The position numbers and the translations under genes are program-made. A stretch of 64,000 nt of DNA from Chrysogorgia sp. JL179-B06 (taxonomy: Eukaryota > Cnidaria > Anthozoa > Scleralcyonacea > Chrysogorgiidae): positions 3,335,748-3,399,747 of the forward strand of contig JAYKKM010000143.1 in NCBI GenBank assembly GCA_035772405.1, read 5' to 3'. The notes under the pieces were generated by a model. It was not told where the DNA came from, did no database searches, and saw only the letters and a program-made list of their open reading frames with translations. Below, piece after piece: positions 53,884 through 63,997 of this stretch (its first letter is position 1; each line of letters starts with the position of its first letter).

Positions 53884-54367
53884 GCCTTGTTTGTCGAAGG
53901 CGTCTCACTTTAGTTACGATATAAAAATTAATAACAAGGTGATCAGAATCAAGAATATCATGTGCAACAATCAGTTCAGAGACGTCATCCGGACACTCAC
54001 ATAATATCAAATCCAAAATCGAAGTGCTGGAAATATTAATTTCATTCGAGGATTTTTGAATATTATCGGTGTATCTAGTAGGTTCATCAACTAATTGAGT
54101 TAAAAAGTACGAATTAATCAAGTGACAGAAATCAGCAGCAATTCCAGTGTCATGAAGATCTGTAGTTGTATTCCAATTAATATGAGGATAGTTAAAGTCT
54201 CCAATAAAATACGAGCGGGATCTATCACTGTCATCAGCATGTAACTGCGCCAATAACAAGGCAAAAGAATCGTTAAAATTGGTAAAATCAGGAGGTCTGT
54301 AACAGACACATAAAGTTAGTTTTTCTCGCATTTGACGGAAGCAATTCACAAGCAAGAATTTCAGCAT
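53840..54367 (-). pseudogene. CR1 LINE endonuclease middle part
   Basis: APE endonuclease segment with CVCYRPPDF, YFIGDFNYPHINW and DSDHLVINF. It is out of frame with the RT segment (shift around 53840-53880) and with the N-terminal segment. Confidence 0.8.
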
Positions 54368-54397
54368 CTACAGGCTCTATTTCACGTCTCCTGAAAC

Positions 54398-54880
54398 TTA
54401 ATATGTTAGATTTGACGGCAAGAGAACTCCACCCCCACGCCGCCCATCAGCACGATCACGACGAAAAATTGTATATCGATTCCCTGGTAAAATTTCATTG
54501 TCATGTATGTCGGACCTCAACCAAGTTTCTGTAACAGCAACAATGTCAAGATTTCTCCCAAATACCAAAGCTTGGAACTCATTCAGCTTGTTGCAGAGTG
54601 ATCGAGCATTCAGTAAACAGCAGTTAAGACCAAAATCATTCGACCAATCGTCACCACGTGCAGAAGTAAGAGTAGGTATCGTGCTTCCAACGGGTCCAGG
54701 ATTCGGACTTACATCGCCAGATAATAGAACTAGACACGAGGCTGCCAACGTAGCGTTCAAAAGATGTAAGCCAGCTTTTAGTTTATAAGATATTGGAAGT
54801 GGGACCACCCGCGAGTGTCGAGGAAAACCAGATGTATTTCTAGATGGGTACAGTTTCACATCAAATTTTAAAGCAAGCAT
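54398..54880 (-). pseudogene. CR1 LINE N-terminus with 2A-like motif
   Basis: Starts MLALKFDVKLYPS. A hydrophobic stretch (LLNATLAASCLVLLS) runs into GDVSPNPGP (about residues 55-63), then the endonuclease begins (NCCLLNARSLCNKLNEF, VAVTETWL). The motif keeps NPGP but has S in place of the conserved E. The frame is lost after GGGVLL. Confidence 0.8.
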
Positions 54881-55060
54881 TATAGAAGACGCATCATTAG
54901 AGATACTTTGCTGATGTTTTCGAGGACTCCAGAAGCATAAACAGAGATAAAAGCAGAACTAATTTGACTGAGGGATGATAAAGTAAACCACCCGGAATCT
55001 TGAAGGTTATATGATGAGAAGATTGGAGAAGATTGGTTATATGATGAGAAGATTTAGTAT

Positions 55061-55334
55061 CAAAGGCTTTCTTCAAATCAATTAAAACTACTAGGTTACA
55101 CATTTTTCTGTCTAGATTCACATACCATTCATTAGTACAGTCTAGTAATGCACTAGCTGTGGAGTGAAATTTTCGAAATCCAAATTGGGAATCACTGAGA
55201 AGCTCAAATTTTGTTAAATAGTCATACAGCTGATCATATAAAATTCGTTCCATAATTTTACTAATGGCCGGTAAAACTGATATTGGTCTGTAGTTTCCAG
55301 GAATACTACGTTGGCGATTTTTATACAGAGGCAT
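55061..55334 (-). pseudogene. CR1/L2 LINE ORF2, RT first half
   Basis: Contains GNYRPISVLPAISKIMERIL, FGFRKFHSTASALL and NLVVLIDLKKAFDT, ending at the inserted LINE. Joins the endonuclease part through 55335-55667, which has lost its frame. Confidence 0.82.
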
Positions 55335-55667
55335 TACTCTAGCTACTTTCCATTCATCAGGAAAAGAAGATAGAGTAATAGCCTGATTAAAAATTAGTGT
55401 AAGTGAATCTGAGATGACAGGTGCAGCAAATTTAATAATTTTGCAAGAAATGTTATCAATGCCAGTGGCTTTATTGCTAGAAAGTCATGCAAAAGACGAG
55501 AGACGTGACTGACAGTAACAGGCTGGAATGCAGCAAATTCTGATTTAGCATTTTTGACATACGTTTCAAAATTGCAATTTGAAGAATCTATTTTGCTAGC
55601 AAGATCAGGGCCAATATTTGAAAAATATTCATTAAAGCCCTCTGCGATATCTTCAGGACTTGTTAAA

Positions 55668-56942
55668 TTATTTTTTACCTACATTTAGTTCATTTACCAC
55701 TGTTGGTTTGTTTTGCCTACCTAACAAGTTGTTTATACTTTTCCAAGCTTTCTTGGGATTAAGTTTTTGACCAGCTATTTTCGAGGAATAATAATCTTTT
55801 TTGGCATTTCTTAGTTCTATATTCACTTTATTTCTAGTTGTTTTAAAGTCCAACCAGTCATTCTCATGGTTTGTCAAAATGGCTTTTCGTTTAAACTTGT
55901 CCCTTGCATTCATAAGTTTCTTTATATCACTTGTAATCCAAGGGACTTTTTTCGATCTTATCTTTTTGTGTTGAAGTGGTGCATGTTTGTCTAGGACTTC
56001 TAGAAATAATTTTTTCCAAATTTCCCACATGGCATTTGGATCTTCAGCAAAGAAATACACATATTCCCAGTGTTGTTTTAGCAGTTCTTCAATAAATTTT
56101 TTTTCATCAACATTTTTCATGTTTCTAATTTCAAGAGTATTTTCTTGTTTGTTTATGACAGAAATTTTCCTGATTGCAAATACTAAGCTATGATCACTAA
56201 TACCTGTGTGAATGACACTAGAATCAGAGATTTTCTCTGGCGTATTAGTAACAATATGATCAATAAGACTGGTGGTTGTCATAGTTACTCGAGTAGCTTC
56301 ATCTATCAGTTGCGTTAACTGGTATAATTCATATAATGACTTTATTTTCTTTGTTGGGATGTTTGAATCTTTATCTGTTTTTAACATATCACAGTTTAGA
56401 TCACCCAGGATATACATTTCTTTATTTTCATTATCAATAGCTTTGATCAATTTTTCAAAATGATCAAAGAATTCTGATAATGCACTGGGTGGTCTATAGA
56501 TTGTGGTAACAAGAAATGGTCTGCTATGCGGCTTAATAATTTCAACACAGACCGCTTCCAGTTCAGTGGGAACTAGATCATTTTTTACTTTATAATTGAT
56601 GGAGCTACGCAAGTAAATACAAACCCCACCGCCGTTTCTTGATCTGTCTTTTCTGACAATATCATAGCCATCCAGATTAATCATGTTATCAGTTATATTC
56701 GCATCAAGTCGTGTTTCATTAAATGCAATCAGATCAATGAATTTGTTTGTCATTGAAAAATTAATTTCATCTATTTTTTTCGGTAAACTAACTATATTCA
56801 GGAAAGCCATTTTGAAACATCTTTCATTTGGGATTGAGCTGAGAGTTCTTAAAAAATCGCTGCTCACATTGTTGCTTGACATATTATCTACTCTAGCTTG
56901 TGTTTCATCATGCGTTTCACATGACTGATGTACATTGTCCAC
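55668..56942 (-). pseudogene. CR1/L2 LINE ORF2, APE endonuclease part
   Basis: From MDNVHQSC through MAFLNIVSLPKKIDEI, DLIAFNETRLDAN, ILGDLNCDMLKTD and HTGISDHSLVF to the linker WKSINNLLGRQNKP. This supplies the N-terminus missing from the copy at 30444-32822. It overlaps ORF1 by 55 nt. Ends at 55668 by a premature stop. Confidence 0.85.
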
Positions 56943-57422
56943 TCCTTCTGGCGACCAGTGGGTGGTCGAAAAAAATGGTTGTTGGTGTTTCTAGTGCTAA
57001 TTCTATCTGACTTTAAGTAAGTGCAGAATGCACTTCCCAAAGCTTTATCACCGTCCCGATTTAAGTGTAGGTTTGATCTATTTAGTAAGGATTTTCCTAT
57101 GCAACTATTGTCAATGTATGTAATCTTATGTTTGGAGCATAAACCATGAATTAATTTATTATATTGTTCAATTTTAAGATTGTTTACCTTGCCATCATAG
57201 CGCTTGATAGCACCAGATACTGCTACCTTGTTGGTGTGGGCTTTCACTTTGTTGATTAGACTTTCCATGTCTGCTGCAACCTTCTCTGGTTCTTCACCTA
57301 CCAAGTCGTTCGTTCCAACATGCAGGATAATGGTGTTGCACTGTAGTTCCTCTGCTTGGTTTTCATCAAACTTCTTCGCAAGCTGGTTCACAGTGGCTCC
57401 ACTGTAGGAATGTGAAATTGCC
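56888..57422 (-). pseudogene. CR1/L2 LINE ORF1, SGNH/GDSL esterase domain (5'-truncated)
   Basis: Block III motif IILHVGTNDL and the C-terminal block NLHLNRDGDKALG are those of SGNH hydrolases found in ORF1 of CR1-type LINEs. The first block with the nucleophile Ser is lost by truncation at the array junction, so this copy cannot be active. The position three before the catalytic His is Ser, not Asp. Confidence 0.75.
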
Positions 57423-57470
57423 GAACTATTCCACCTGAAGTAAGTAAAATTAATGATAACATAGAAAACG

Positions 57471-57546
57471 TGGAGGATGCATCGGGCATCGATCCCGCTA
57501 CCTCGCGCATACAAAGCGCGCGCTCTACCATCTGAACTAACCCCCC
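57471..57546 (-). pseudogene. tRNA-Ala body with TGT (Thr) anticodon, 3-nt insertion
   Basis: Loop TTTGTAT. ATC inserted in the T-stem 3' strand and a D-stem change make it non-functional in appearance. Confidence 0.65.
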
Positions 57547-58008
57547 ATGGGCACAATCGAATAATAATAGAAAATATTTTAACAAAAATATTTGGAGAAT
57601 TTGAGCTAATCTCGCCTAGTCTGTAATAGATATGTTTTAACTAAAATATTTGGCAAATAAGTTACAACTAACTACAATGAGAAAATAAAAATATTAATAT
57701 TAATATTAATATTAATATTAATATTAATATCATCTGAGATAATACTCCTTGTTTTCTTATTAGAGATAATATAAATGTTTGAACAAAAATATTTGGCAAA
57801 TTAGTAATACATACTACATTAAGAAAATCAAAATTATTAATACTTCTAATGCATCGTCAACTGCTCATAAATTTCCGAAATAAGAAAAAAAAGTAATGAT
57901 CACATGTCCACATGAAAAAGTGGGAGATTCTTAGTCATTAAGCGCGTATTGTACAAATTGAACTATTCAATCCTGAGGCAAATAAAATTAATTTTAATAT
58001 GAAAAACG

Positions 58009-58081
58009 TGGAGGATGCGGGCATCGATCCCGCTACCTCGCTCATGCAAAGCGCGCGCTCTACCATCTGAGCTAATCCCCC
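58009..58081 (-). tRNA. tRNA-Ala(TGC), one anticodon-stem mismatch
   Basis: G30-A40 mismatch (plus strand CGCTCATGC). Otherwise consensus. Confidence 0.8.
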
Positions 58082-58154
58082 TTGTTGCTAGTTAGAGATA
58101 ATAGAAATTTTTTAACAAATATATCTGGCAAATTAGTAATACATAATACATTAA

Positions 58155-58818
58155 AGAGTGAGTGTCAGGGTAGTGCTTTGCGCGCTTGTTGTCTTCATGG
58201 CGGCCATTTTATGGGACGCCTATTTCAGTTCACAAACGAATCCGTCGATATTTGATCAATCCTTCTTATAAATTATCCATTTTCAAGTTTTCTAAGAAGT
58301 AAATATACCTGAGTGATCAATTATTGTGATATTTTTCGTAAAATTGATAATTTACTATAGTAATCTTTTCGATACATAGAAGCTGCTTACGAGCGCTTCG
58401 CCTTCGAAGCGTGGAAGGCCGGGTTATGCTGCTGAAACAGCGCGAATAAGTTTGCGAATGGAAGTGTTTGATGAGTAACTATAGTAAAGAAATATATTTT
58501 GTTTCTTCTGATGTTTTGTTCATTTGAATTTGCAAAGATTCAGGAACTAAAGCCCGGGCCAGCTTGTTCGTCAGAAACGGCGTTATGCGTGGCCCGCAGT
58601 GGTTTCGCACAAACAACCGAACCGCAACTGTACATTCAAATCGTCTTGAACATTAACTTCATAACGCCCCGAAGTCAGGATCGGACTCCAATTTCAACAT
58701 TTCCAAATATATCTAGAGTTCACATGTAAATTATAGTTCTAACGATGCGATGCACTGCAATAAATTCGTATGAAAACAAAAACACAAGCGCGCAAAGCAC
58801 TACCCTGACACTCACTAT
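58155..58818. mobile_element. MITE with TTAA target duplication
   Basis: About 33-bp terminal inverted repeats (left from AGTGAGTGTCAGGGTAGTGC, mirrored at about 58784-58816) flanked by TTAA at 58151-58154 and 58819-58822. 664 bp, no convincing ORF. The TTAA duplication suggests mobilisation by a piggyBac-type transposase. The array sequence continues across the site. Confidence 0.88.
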
Positions 58819-58998
58819 TTAAGAAAATCAAAATTATTAATACTTCTAATCCATCGTCAACTGCTAATAAATTTCGATAATAAGAAAAAAAACAAGTAAA
58901 AGAGATATCTACATCAAAAAAGAGGAGGATGCTAAACCCATTAAGAATTTGAACTGTCCCACCTGAGGTAAGTAAAATTAATGATAACATAAAAAACC

Positions 58999-59023
58999 TG
59001 GAGGATGCGGGCATCGATCCCGC

Positions 59024-59055
<32 letters not shown>

Positions 59056-59071
59056 TCTGAGCTAATCCCCC
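58999..59071 (-). tRNA. tRNA-Ala(TGC), consensus copy
   Basis: Gene body identical to 3102. The 3' flank reads GG then TTTTTT. Confidence 0.95.
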
Positions 59072-59318
59072 TTGTTTCTAGTTAAAGATAATAGAAATGT
59101 TTTAACAAATATATCTGGAAAATTAGTAATACATACTACATTAAGAAAATCAAAATTATTAATACTTCTAATGCATCGTCAACTGCTAATAAATTTCGTT
59201 AATAAGAAAACACAAGTAAAAGAGATATCTACATCAAAAAGGAGGAGGATGCTAAGTTCATTAATAATTTGAACTATTCCACCTGAGGTAAGTAAAATTA
59301 ATGATAACATAAAAAACG

Positions 59319-59390
59319 TGGAGGATGCGGGCATCGATCTCGCTACCTCGCTCATGCGAAGCGCGCGCTCTACCATCTGAGCTACCCCCC
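59319..59390 (-). pseudogene. tRNA-Ala(CGC)-like, acceptor one base short
   Basis: Plus strand GAGCTACCCCCC. Also T-stem and anticodon-stem mismatches. Confidence 0.6.
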
Positions 59391-59800
59391 TTGGGCACAA
59401 TCCAATAATAATAGAAATATTTTAACAAAAAGATTTGGAGAATTTGAGCTAATCTCGCCTAGTCTGTAATAGATATGTTTTAACTAAAATATTTGGCAAA
59501 TAAGTTACAACTAACTACAATAAGAAAATAAAAATACTAATACTAATATTAATCTTATTAGAGATAATATAAATGTTTGAACAAAAATATTTGGCAAATT
59601 AGTAATACATACTACATTAAGAAAATCAAAATTATTAATACTTCTAATGCATTGTCAACTGCTCATAAATTTCGATAAGAAAAGACAAGTAAAAGAGATA
59701 TCTACACCAAAAAAGAGGAGGATGATAAGTCCATTAAGAATTTGAACAATTTGAACTGTTCCACCTGAGGCAAGTAAAATTAATTTTAATATGAAAAACG

Positions 59801-59825
59801 TGGAGGATGCGGGCATTGATCCCGC

Positions 59826-59857
<32 letters not shown>

Positions 59858-59873
59858 TCTGAGCTAATCCCCC
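59801..59873 (-). tRNA. tRNA-Ala(TGC), one T-loop change
   Basis: T loop ATCAATG, which weakens the B box. All stems paired. Confidence 0.82.
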
Positions 59874-60119
59874 TTGTTTCTAGTTAAAGATAATAGAAAT
59901 GTTTTAACAAATATATCTGGAAAATTAGTAATACATACTACATTAAGAAAATCAAAATTATTAATACTTCTAATGCATCGTCAACTGCTCATAAATTTCG
60001 ATCATAAGAAAAGACAAGTAAAAAATATATCTACATAAAAAAAGAGGAGGATACTAAGTCAATTAAGAATTTGAACTGTTCCACCGAGGTAAGTAAAATT
60101 AATGATAACATAAAAAACG

Positions 60120-60191
60120 TGGAGGATGCGGGCATCGATCTCGCTACCTAGCGCATGCGAAGCGCGCGCTCTACCATCTGAGCTACCCCCC
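60120..60191 (-). pseudogene. tRNA-Ala(CGC)-like, acceptor one base short
   Basis: As 59319, with a change at the anticodon-stem end (CCTAGCGC). Confidence 0.6.
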
Positions 60192-60654
60192 TTGGGCACA
60201 ATCGAATAATAATAGAAATATTTTAACAAAAATATTTGGAGAATTTGAGCTAATCTCGCCTAGTCTGTAATAGATATGTTTTAACTAAAATATTTGGCAA
60301 ATAAGTTACAACTAACTACAATAAAAAATGAAAATATTAATATTAATATTAATATTAATATTAATATTAATATTAATATCATCTGAGCTAATCCCCCTTA
60401 TTTCTAGTTAGAGATAATAGAAATGTTTTAACAAAAATATTTGGCAAATTAGTAATACATACTACATTAAGAAAATCAAAATTATTAATACTTCTAGTGC
60501 ATCGTCAACTGCTTATAAATTACGGAAATAAGAAAAAACAAGTAATCAAATGGCCACATGAAAAAGTGGGAGATTCTAAGTTATTAAGCGCGTATTGTAC
60601 AAATTGAACTATTCAAACCTGAGGCAAGTAAAATTAATTTTAATATGAAAAACG

Positions 60655-60728
60655 TGGAGGATGCGAGCATCGATCCCGCTACCTCGCGCATGCAAAGCGC
60701 GCGCTCTAACCATCTGAGCTAATCCCCC
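60655..60728 (-). pseudogene. tRNA-Ala(TGC)-like, 1-nt insertion
   Basis: Extra A in TCTAACC and a T-stem change (plus strand GCGAGC). Confidence 0.65.
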
Positions 60729-60945
60729 TTGTTTCTAGTTAAAGATAATAGAAATGTTTTAACAAATATATCTGGCAAATTAGTAATACATACTACATTA
60801 AGAAAATCAAAATTATTAATACTTCTAATGCATCGTCAACTGCTAATAAATTTCGTTAATAAGAAAAACACAAGTAAAAGAGATATCTACATCAAAAAAG
60901 AGGAGGATGCTGAGGTAAGTAAAATTAATGATAAAATAAAAAACG

Positions 60946-61019
60946 TAGAGGATGCGGGCATTGATCCCGCTACCATCGCGCATGCAAAGCGCGCGCTCTA
61001 CCATCTGAGCTATTCCCCC
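60946..61019 (-). pseudogene. tRNA-Ala(TGC)-like, 1-nt insertion
   Basis: Extra base in the variable loop (CTACCATCGCG), U72, T-loop A and acceptor change. Related to 26408. Confidence 0.65.
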
Positions 61020-61117
61020 TTGTTTCTAGTTAGAGATAATAGAAATATTTTAACAAATATATCTGGCAAATTAGTAATACATACTACATTAAGAAAATCA
61101 AAATTATTAATACTTCT

Positions 61118-61825
61118 AGATAGATAGATGGATAGAAACTTTATTTATACACGCTGGCCCCGTCAACCGAAGCTGATTTCCACGAGGGGCGTGTAATAAA
61201 AAATAAAAAAAACCCATAAAAAAACCTTAAAAAACCCTTTAAAATTAATTTAAAAACCCTTAAAAACCCTTTAAAAATCATTTAAAAACCCTTAAAAACA
61301 CTTTAAAAATAATTAAAAAACGGTTAAAAAACCTTTAAAAATCATTTGTATAAAATTTTTAAAAAACCGTTAAAAAATAAATTTAAAAATCCCCCAAAAA
61401 AATATTCAAAAAAAGTATAAAAAATATTTAATAAATATTAGTATATTATGTTATTTATGAGTATTTCATAGATATATGTGTTAAGTTATAGTCAAAATAT
61501 CTAATATCTACATATTTGAATAAAAAACCGTTAATTTTTAAAAAAATTAAAAAAATTTCGCCATAAATATTAAAAAATATTTAATAAATATTAGTATATA
61601 ATGTTATTTATGAGTAATGCATAGATATATTCTCATTTTCGTCTTTAGTTATACTCAGAGTATGTAATATAAGCATATTTGAATAAAAAACCGTTATAAA
61701 TTGGTAAATGTTCATATATTAAGTGTATTCGATGTTCTAAGTATGCTAAATGGTTTATTTAATGAAGTGCAATTACTACTGGCTTAGTTTACTAATTACT
61801 AGTTATTATTAGTTTACTTAATTAC
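61118..61825. mobile_element. CR1/L2 LINE 3' end joined to A/T-rich satellite-like DNA
   Basis: 61118-61195 is the (TCTA)n tail, AATAAAGTTT and hairpin of the 30127/50264 family on the minus strand. 61196-61415 is a degenerate AAAAACCCTT-type run. 61418-61725 holds two copies of an about 154-bp AT-rich unit (starting AATATTTAATAAATATT). No coding potential. The array resumes at CTAATGCATCG. Confidence 0.7.
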
Positions 61826-61973
61826 TAATGCATCGTCAACTGCTCATAAATTTCGATCATAAGAAAAGACAAATAAAAAAGATATCTACATAAAAAAGAG
61901 GAGGATACTAAGTCAATTAAGAATTTGAACTGTTCCACCGAGGTAAGTAAAATTAATGTGAACATGTAAAACG

Positions 61974-62046
61974 TGGAGGATGCGGGCATCGATCCCGCTA
62001 CCTCGCGCATGCAAAGCGCGCGCTGTACCATCTGAGCTAATCCCGT
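61974..62046 (-). pseudogene. tRNA-Ala(TGC)-like
   Basis: Acceptor 5' strand ACGGGAT (two mismatches) and C22 in the D stem. Confidence 0.65.
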
Positions 62047-62303
62047 TTGTTTCTAGTTAGAGATAATAGAAATGTTTTATCAAAAATATTTGGCAAATTA
62101 GTAATACATACTACATTAAGAAAATCAAAATTATTAATACTTCTAGTGCATCGTCAACTGCTTATAAATTATGGAAATAAGAAAAAACAAGTAATCAAAT
62201 GGCCACATGAAAAAGTGGGAGATTCTAAGTTATTAAGCGCGTATTGTACAAATTGAACTATTCAAACCTGAGGCAAGTAAAATTAATTTTAATATGAAAA
62301 ACG

Positions 62304-62328
62304 TGGAGGATGCGGGCATCGATCCCGC

Positions 62329-62360
<32 letters not shown>

Positions 62361-62376
62361 TCTGAGCTAATCCCCC
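62304..62376 (-). tRNA. tRNA-Ala(AGC), consensus copy
   Basis: As the TGC consensus, but with anticodon loop TTAGCAT. G3-U70 and A73 are present and a T run follows. Confidence 0.95.
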
Positions 62377-62634
62377 TTGTTTTCTAGTTGGAGATAATAG
62401 AAATGTTTTAACAAATATATCTGGCAAATTGGTAATACATACTACATTAAGAAAATCAAAATTATTAATACTTTTAGTGCATCGTCAACTGCTCATAAAA
62501 TTCGGAAATAAGAAAAAACAAGTAATCAAATGTCCACATAAAAAAAGTGGGAGATTCTAAGTCCATTAAGCGCACTTGTACAAATTGAACTATTCCACCT
62601 GAGGCAAGTAAAATTAATTTTAATATGAAAAATG

Positions 62635-62659
62635 TGGAGGATGCGGGCATCGATCCCGC

Positions 62660-62691
<32 letters not shown>

Positions 62692-62707
62692 TCTGAGCTA
62701 ATCCCCC
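62635..62707 (-). tRNA. tRNA-Ala(AGC), consensus copy
   Basis: Identical gene body to 62304, next unit. Confidence 0.95.
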
Positions 62708-62964
62708 TTGTTTTCTAGTTGGAGATAATAGAAATGTTTTAACAAATATATCTGGCAAATTGGTAATACATACTACATTAAGAAAATCAAAATTATTAAT
62801 ACTTTTAGTGCATCGTCAACTGCTCATAAAATTCGGAAATAAGAAAAAACAAGTAATCAAATGTCCACATAAAAAAGTGGGAGATTCTAAGACCATTAAG
62901 CGCACTTGTACAAATTGAACTATTCCACCTGAGGCAAGTAAAATTAATTTTAATATGAAAAATG

Positions 62965-63037
62965 TGGAGGATGCGGGCATCGATCCCGCTACCTCGCGCA
63001 TGCAAAGCCCGCGCTATACCATCTGAGCTAATCCCCC
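62965..63037 (-). tRNA. tRNA-Ala(TGC), two substitutions
   Basis: Changes in the anticodon stem (AAGCCCGC) and D arm (CTATACC). Confidence 0.65.
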
Positions 63038-63289
63038 TTGTTTCTAGTTAGAGATAATAGAAACGTTTTAACAAATATATCTGTCAAATTGGTAATACAT
63101 ACTACATTAAGAAAATCAAAATTATTAATACTTCTAATGCATCGTCAACAGCTGATAAATTTCGATAGAAAAGACAAGTAAAAGAGATATCTACACCAAA
63201 AAAGAGGAGGATGATAAGTCCATTAAGAATTTTAACAATTTGAACTATTCCACCTGAGGTAAGTAAAATTAATGATAACATTAAAAACG

Positions 63290-63314
63290 TGGAGGATGCG
63301 GGCATCGATCCCGC

Positions 63315-63346
<32 letters not shown>

Positions 63347-63362
63347 TCTGAGCTAATCCCCC
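63290..63362 (-). tRNA. tRNA-Ala(AGC), consensus copy
   Basis: Identical gene body to 62304. Confidence 0.95.
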
Positions 63363-63610
63363 TTGTTTTCTAGTCGGAGATAATAGAAATGTTTTAACAA
63401 ATATATCTGGGATACATACTACATTAAGAAAATCAAAATTATTAATACTTTTAGTGCATCGTCAACTGCTCATAAAATTCGGAAATAAGAAAAAACAAGT
63501 AATCAAATGTCCACATAAAAAAGTGGGAGATTCTAAGTCCATTAAGCGCACTTGTACAAATTGAACTATTCCACCTGAGGCAAGTAAAATTAATTTTAAT
63601 ATGAAAAATG

Positions 63611-63635
63611 TGGAGGATGCGGGCATCGATCCCGC

Positions 63636-63667
<32 letters not shown>

Positions 63668-63683
63668 TCTGAGCTAATCCCCC
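63611..63683 (-). tRNA. tRNA-Ala(AGC), consensus copy
   Basis: Identical gene body to 62304. Confidence 0.95.
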
Positions 63684-63940
63684 TTGTTTTCTAGTTGGAG
63701 ATAATAGAAATGTTTTAACAAATATATCTGGCAAATTGGTAATACATACTACATTAAGAAAATCAAAATTATTAATACTTTTAGTGCATCGTCAACTGCT
63801 CATAAAATTCGGAAATAAGAAAAAACAAGTAAAAGAGATATCTACACCAAAAAAGAGGAGGATGATAAGTCCATTAAGAATTTGAACAATTTGAACTATT
63901 CCACCTGAGGTAAGTAAAATTAATGATAACATTAAAAACG

Positions 63941-63965
63941 TGGAGGATGCGGGCATCGATCCCGC

Positions 63966-63997
<32 letters not shown>

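Larger units (their letters stand above)
51556..55055 (-). mobile_element. CR1-like LINE inserted in LINE, TSD AGTAT
   Basis: (TTTA)n tail at 51557-51580 and 5' UTR at about 54881-55055 with a short repeat GGTTATATGATGAGAAGATT. AGTAT at 51551-51555 and 55056-55060 is single in the paralogous element (near 31515), confirming the boundaries. The insertion splits the host RT right after AFDT. Confidence 0.9.
50264..57422 (-). mobile_element. CR1/L2-like LINE with esterase ORF1, split by another LINE
   Basis: 3' tail (TAC)n at 50264-50278, then AATAAAGTT and the shared hairpin (about 50284-50336). Fragments 50264-51555 and 55056-57422. Same family as 30127-32841, but this copy reaches into ORF1. 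The left and right array flanks share about 33 similar bases ending AAGTAAAATTAATG, either an old long target duplication or neighbouring array units. Confidence 0.85.
57423..58154 (-). repeat. tRNA-Ala tandem array, block F (2 copies)
   Basis: Short array piece between the LINE composite and the MITE, with one (ATATTA)n tract at about 57688-57731. Confidence 0.88.
58819..61117 (-). repeat. tRNA-Ala tandem array, block G (6 copies)
   Basis: Mixed AGC-class and TGC-class spacers. (ATATTA)n tract at about 60331-60379 and a degenerate one at 59534-59552. No protein gene seen. Confidence 0.88.

Noticed and set aside
58499..58729. 76-codon plus ORF in the MITE
   Set aside because: Short, no family resemblance, and in a 664-bp element of MITE structure. 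Not supported as a gene.
61196..61330. Telomere-like AACCCT motifs
   Set aside because: The AAAAACCCTTT runs are irregular and do not form TTAGGG/CCCTAA tandems.
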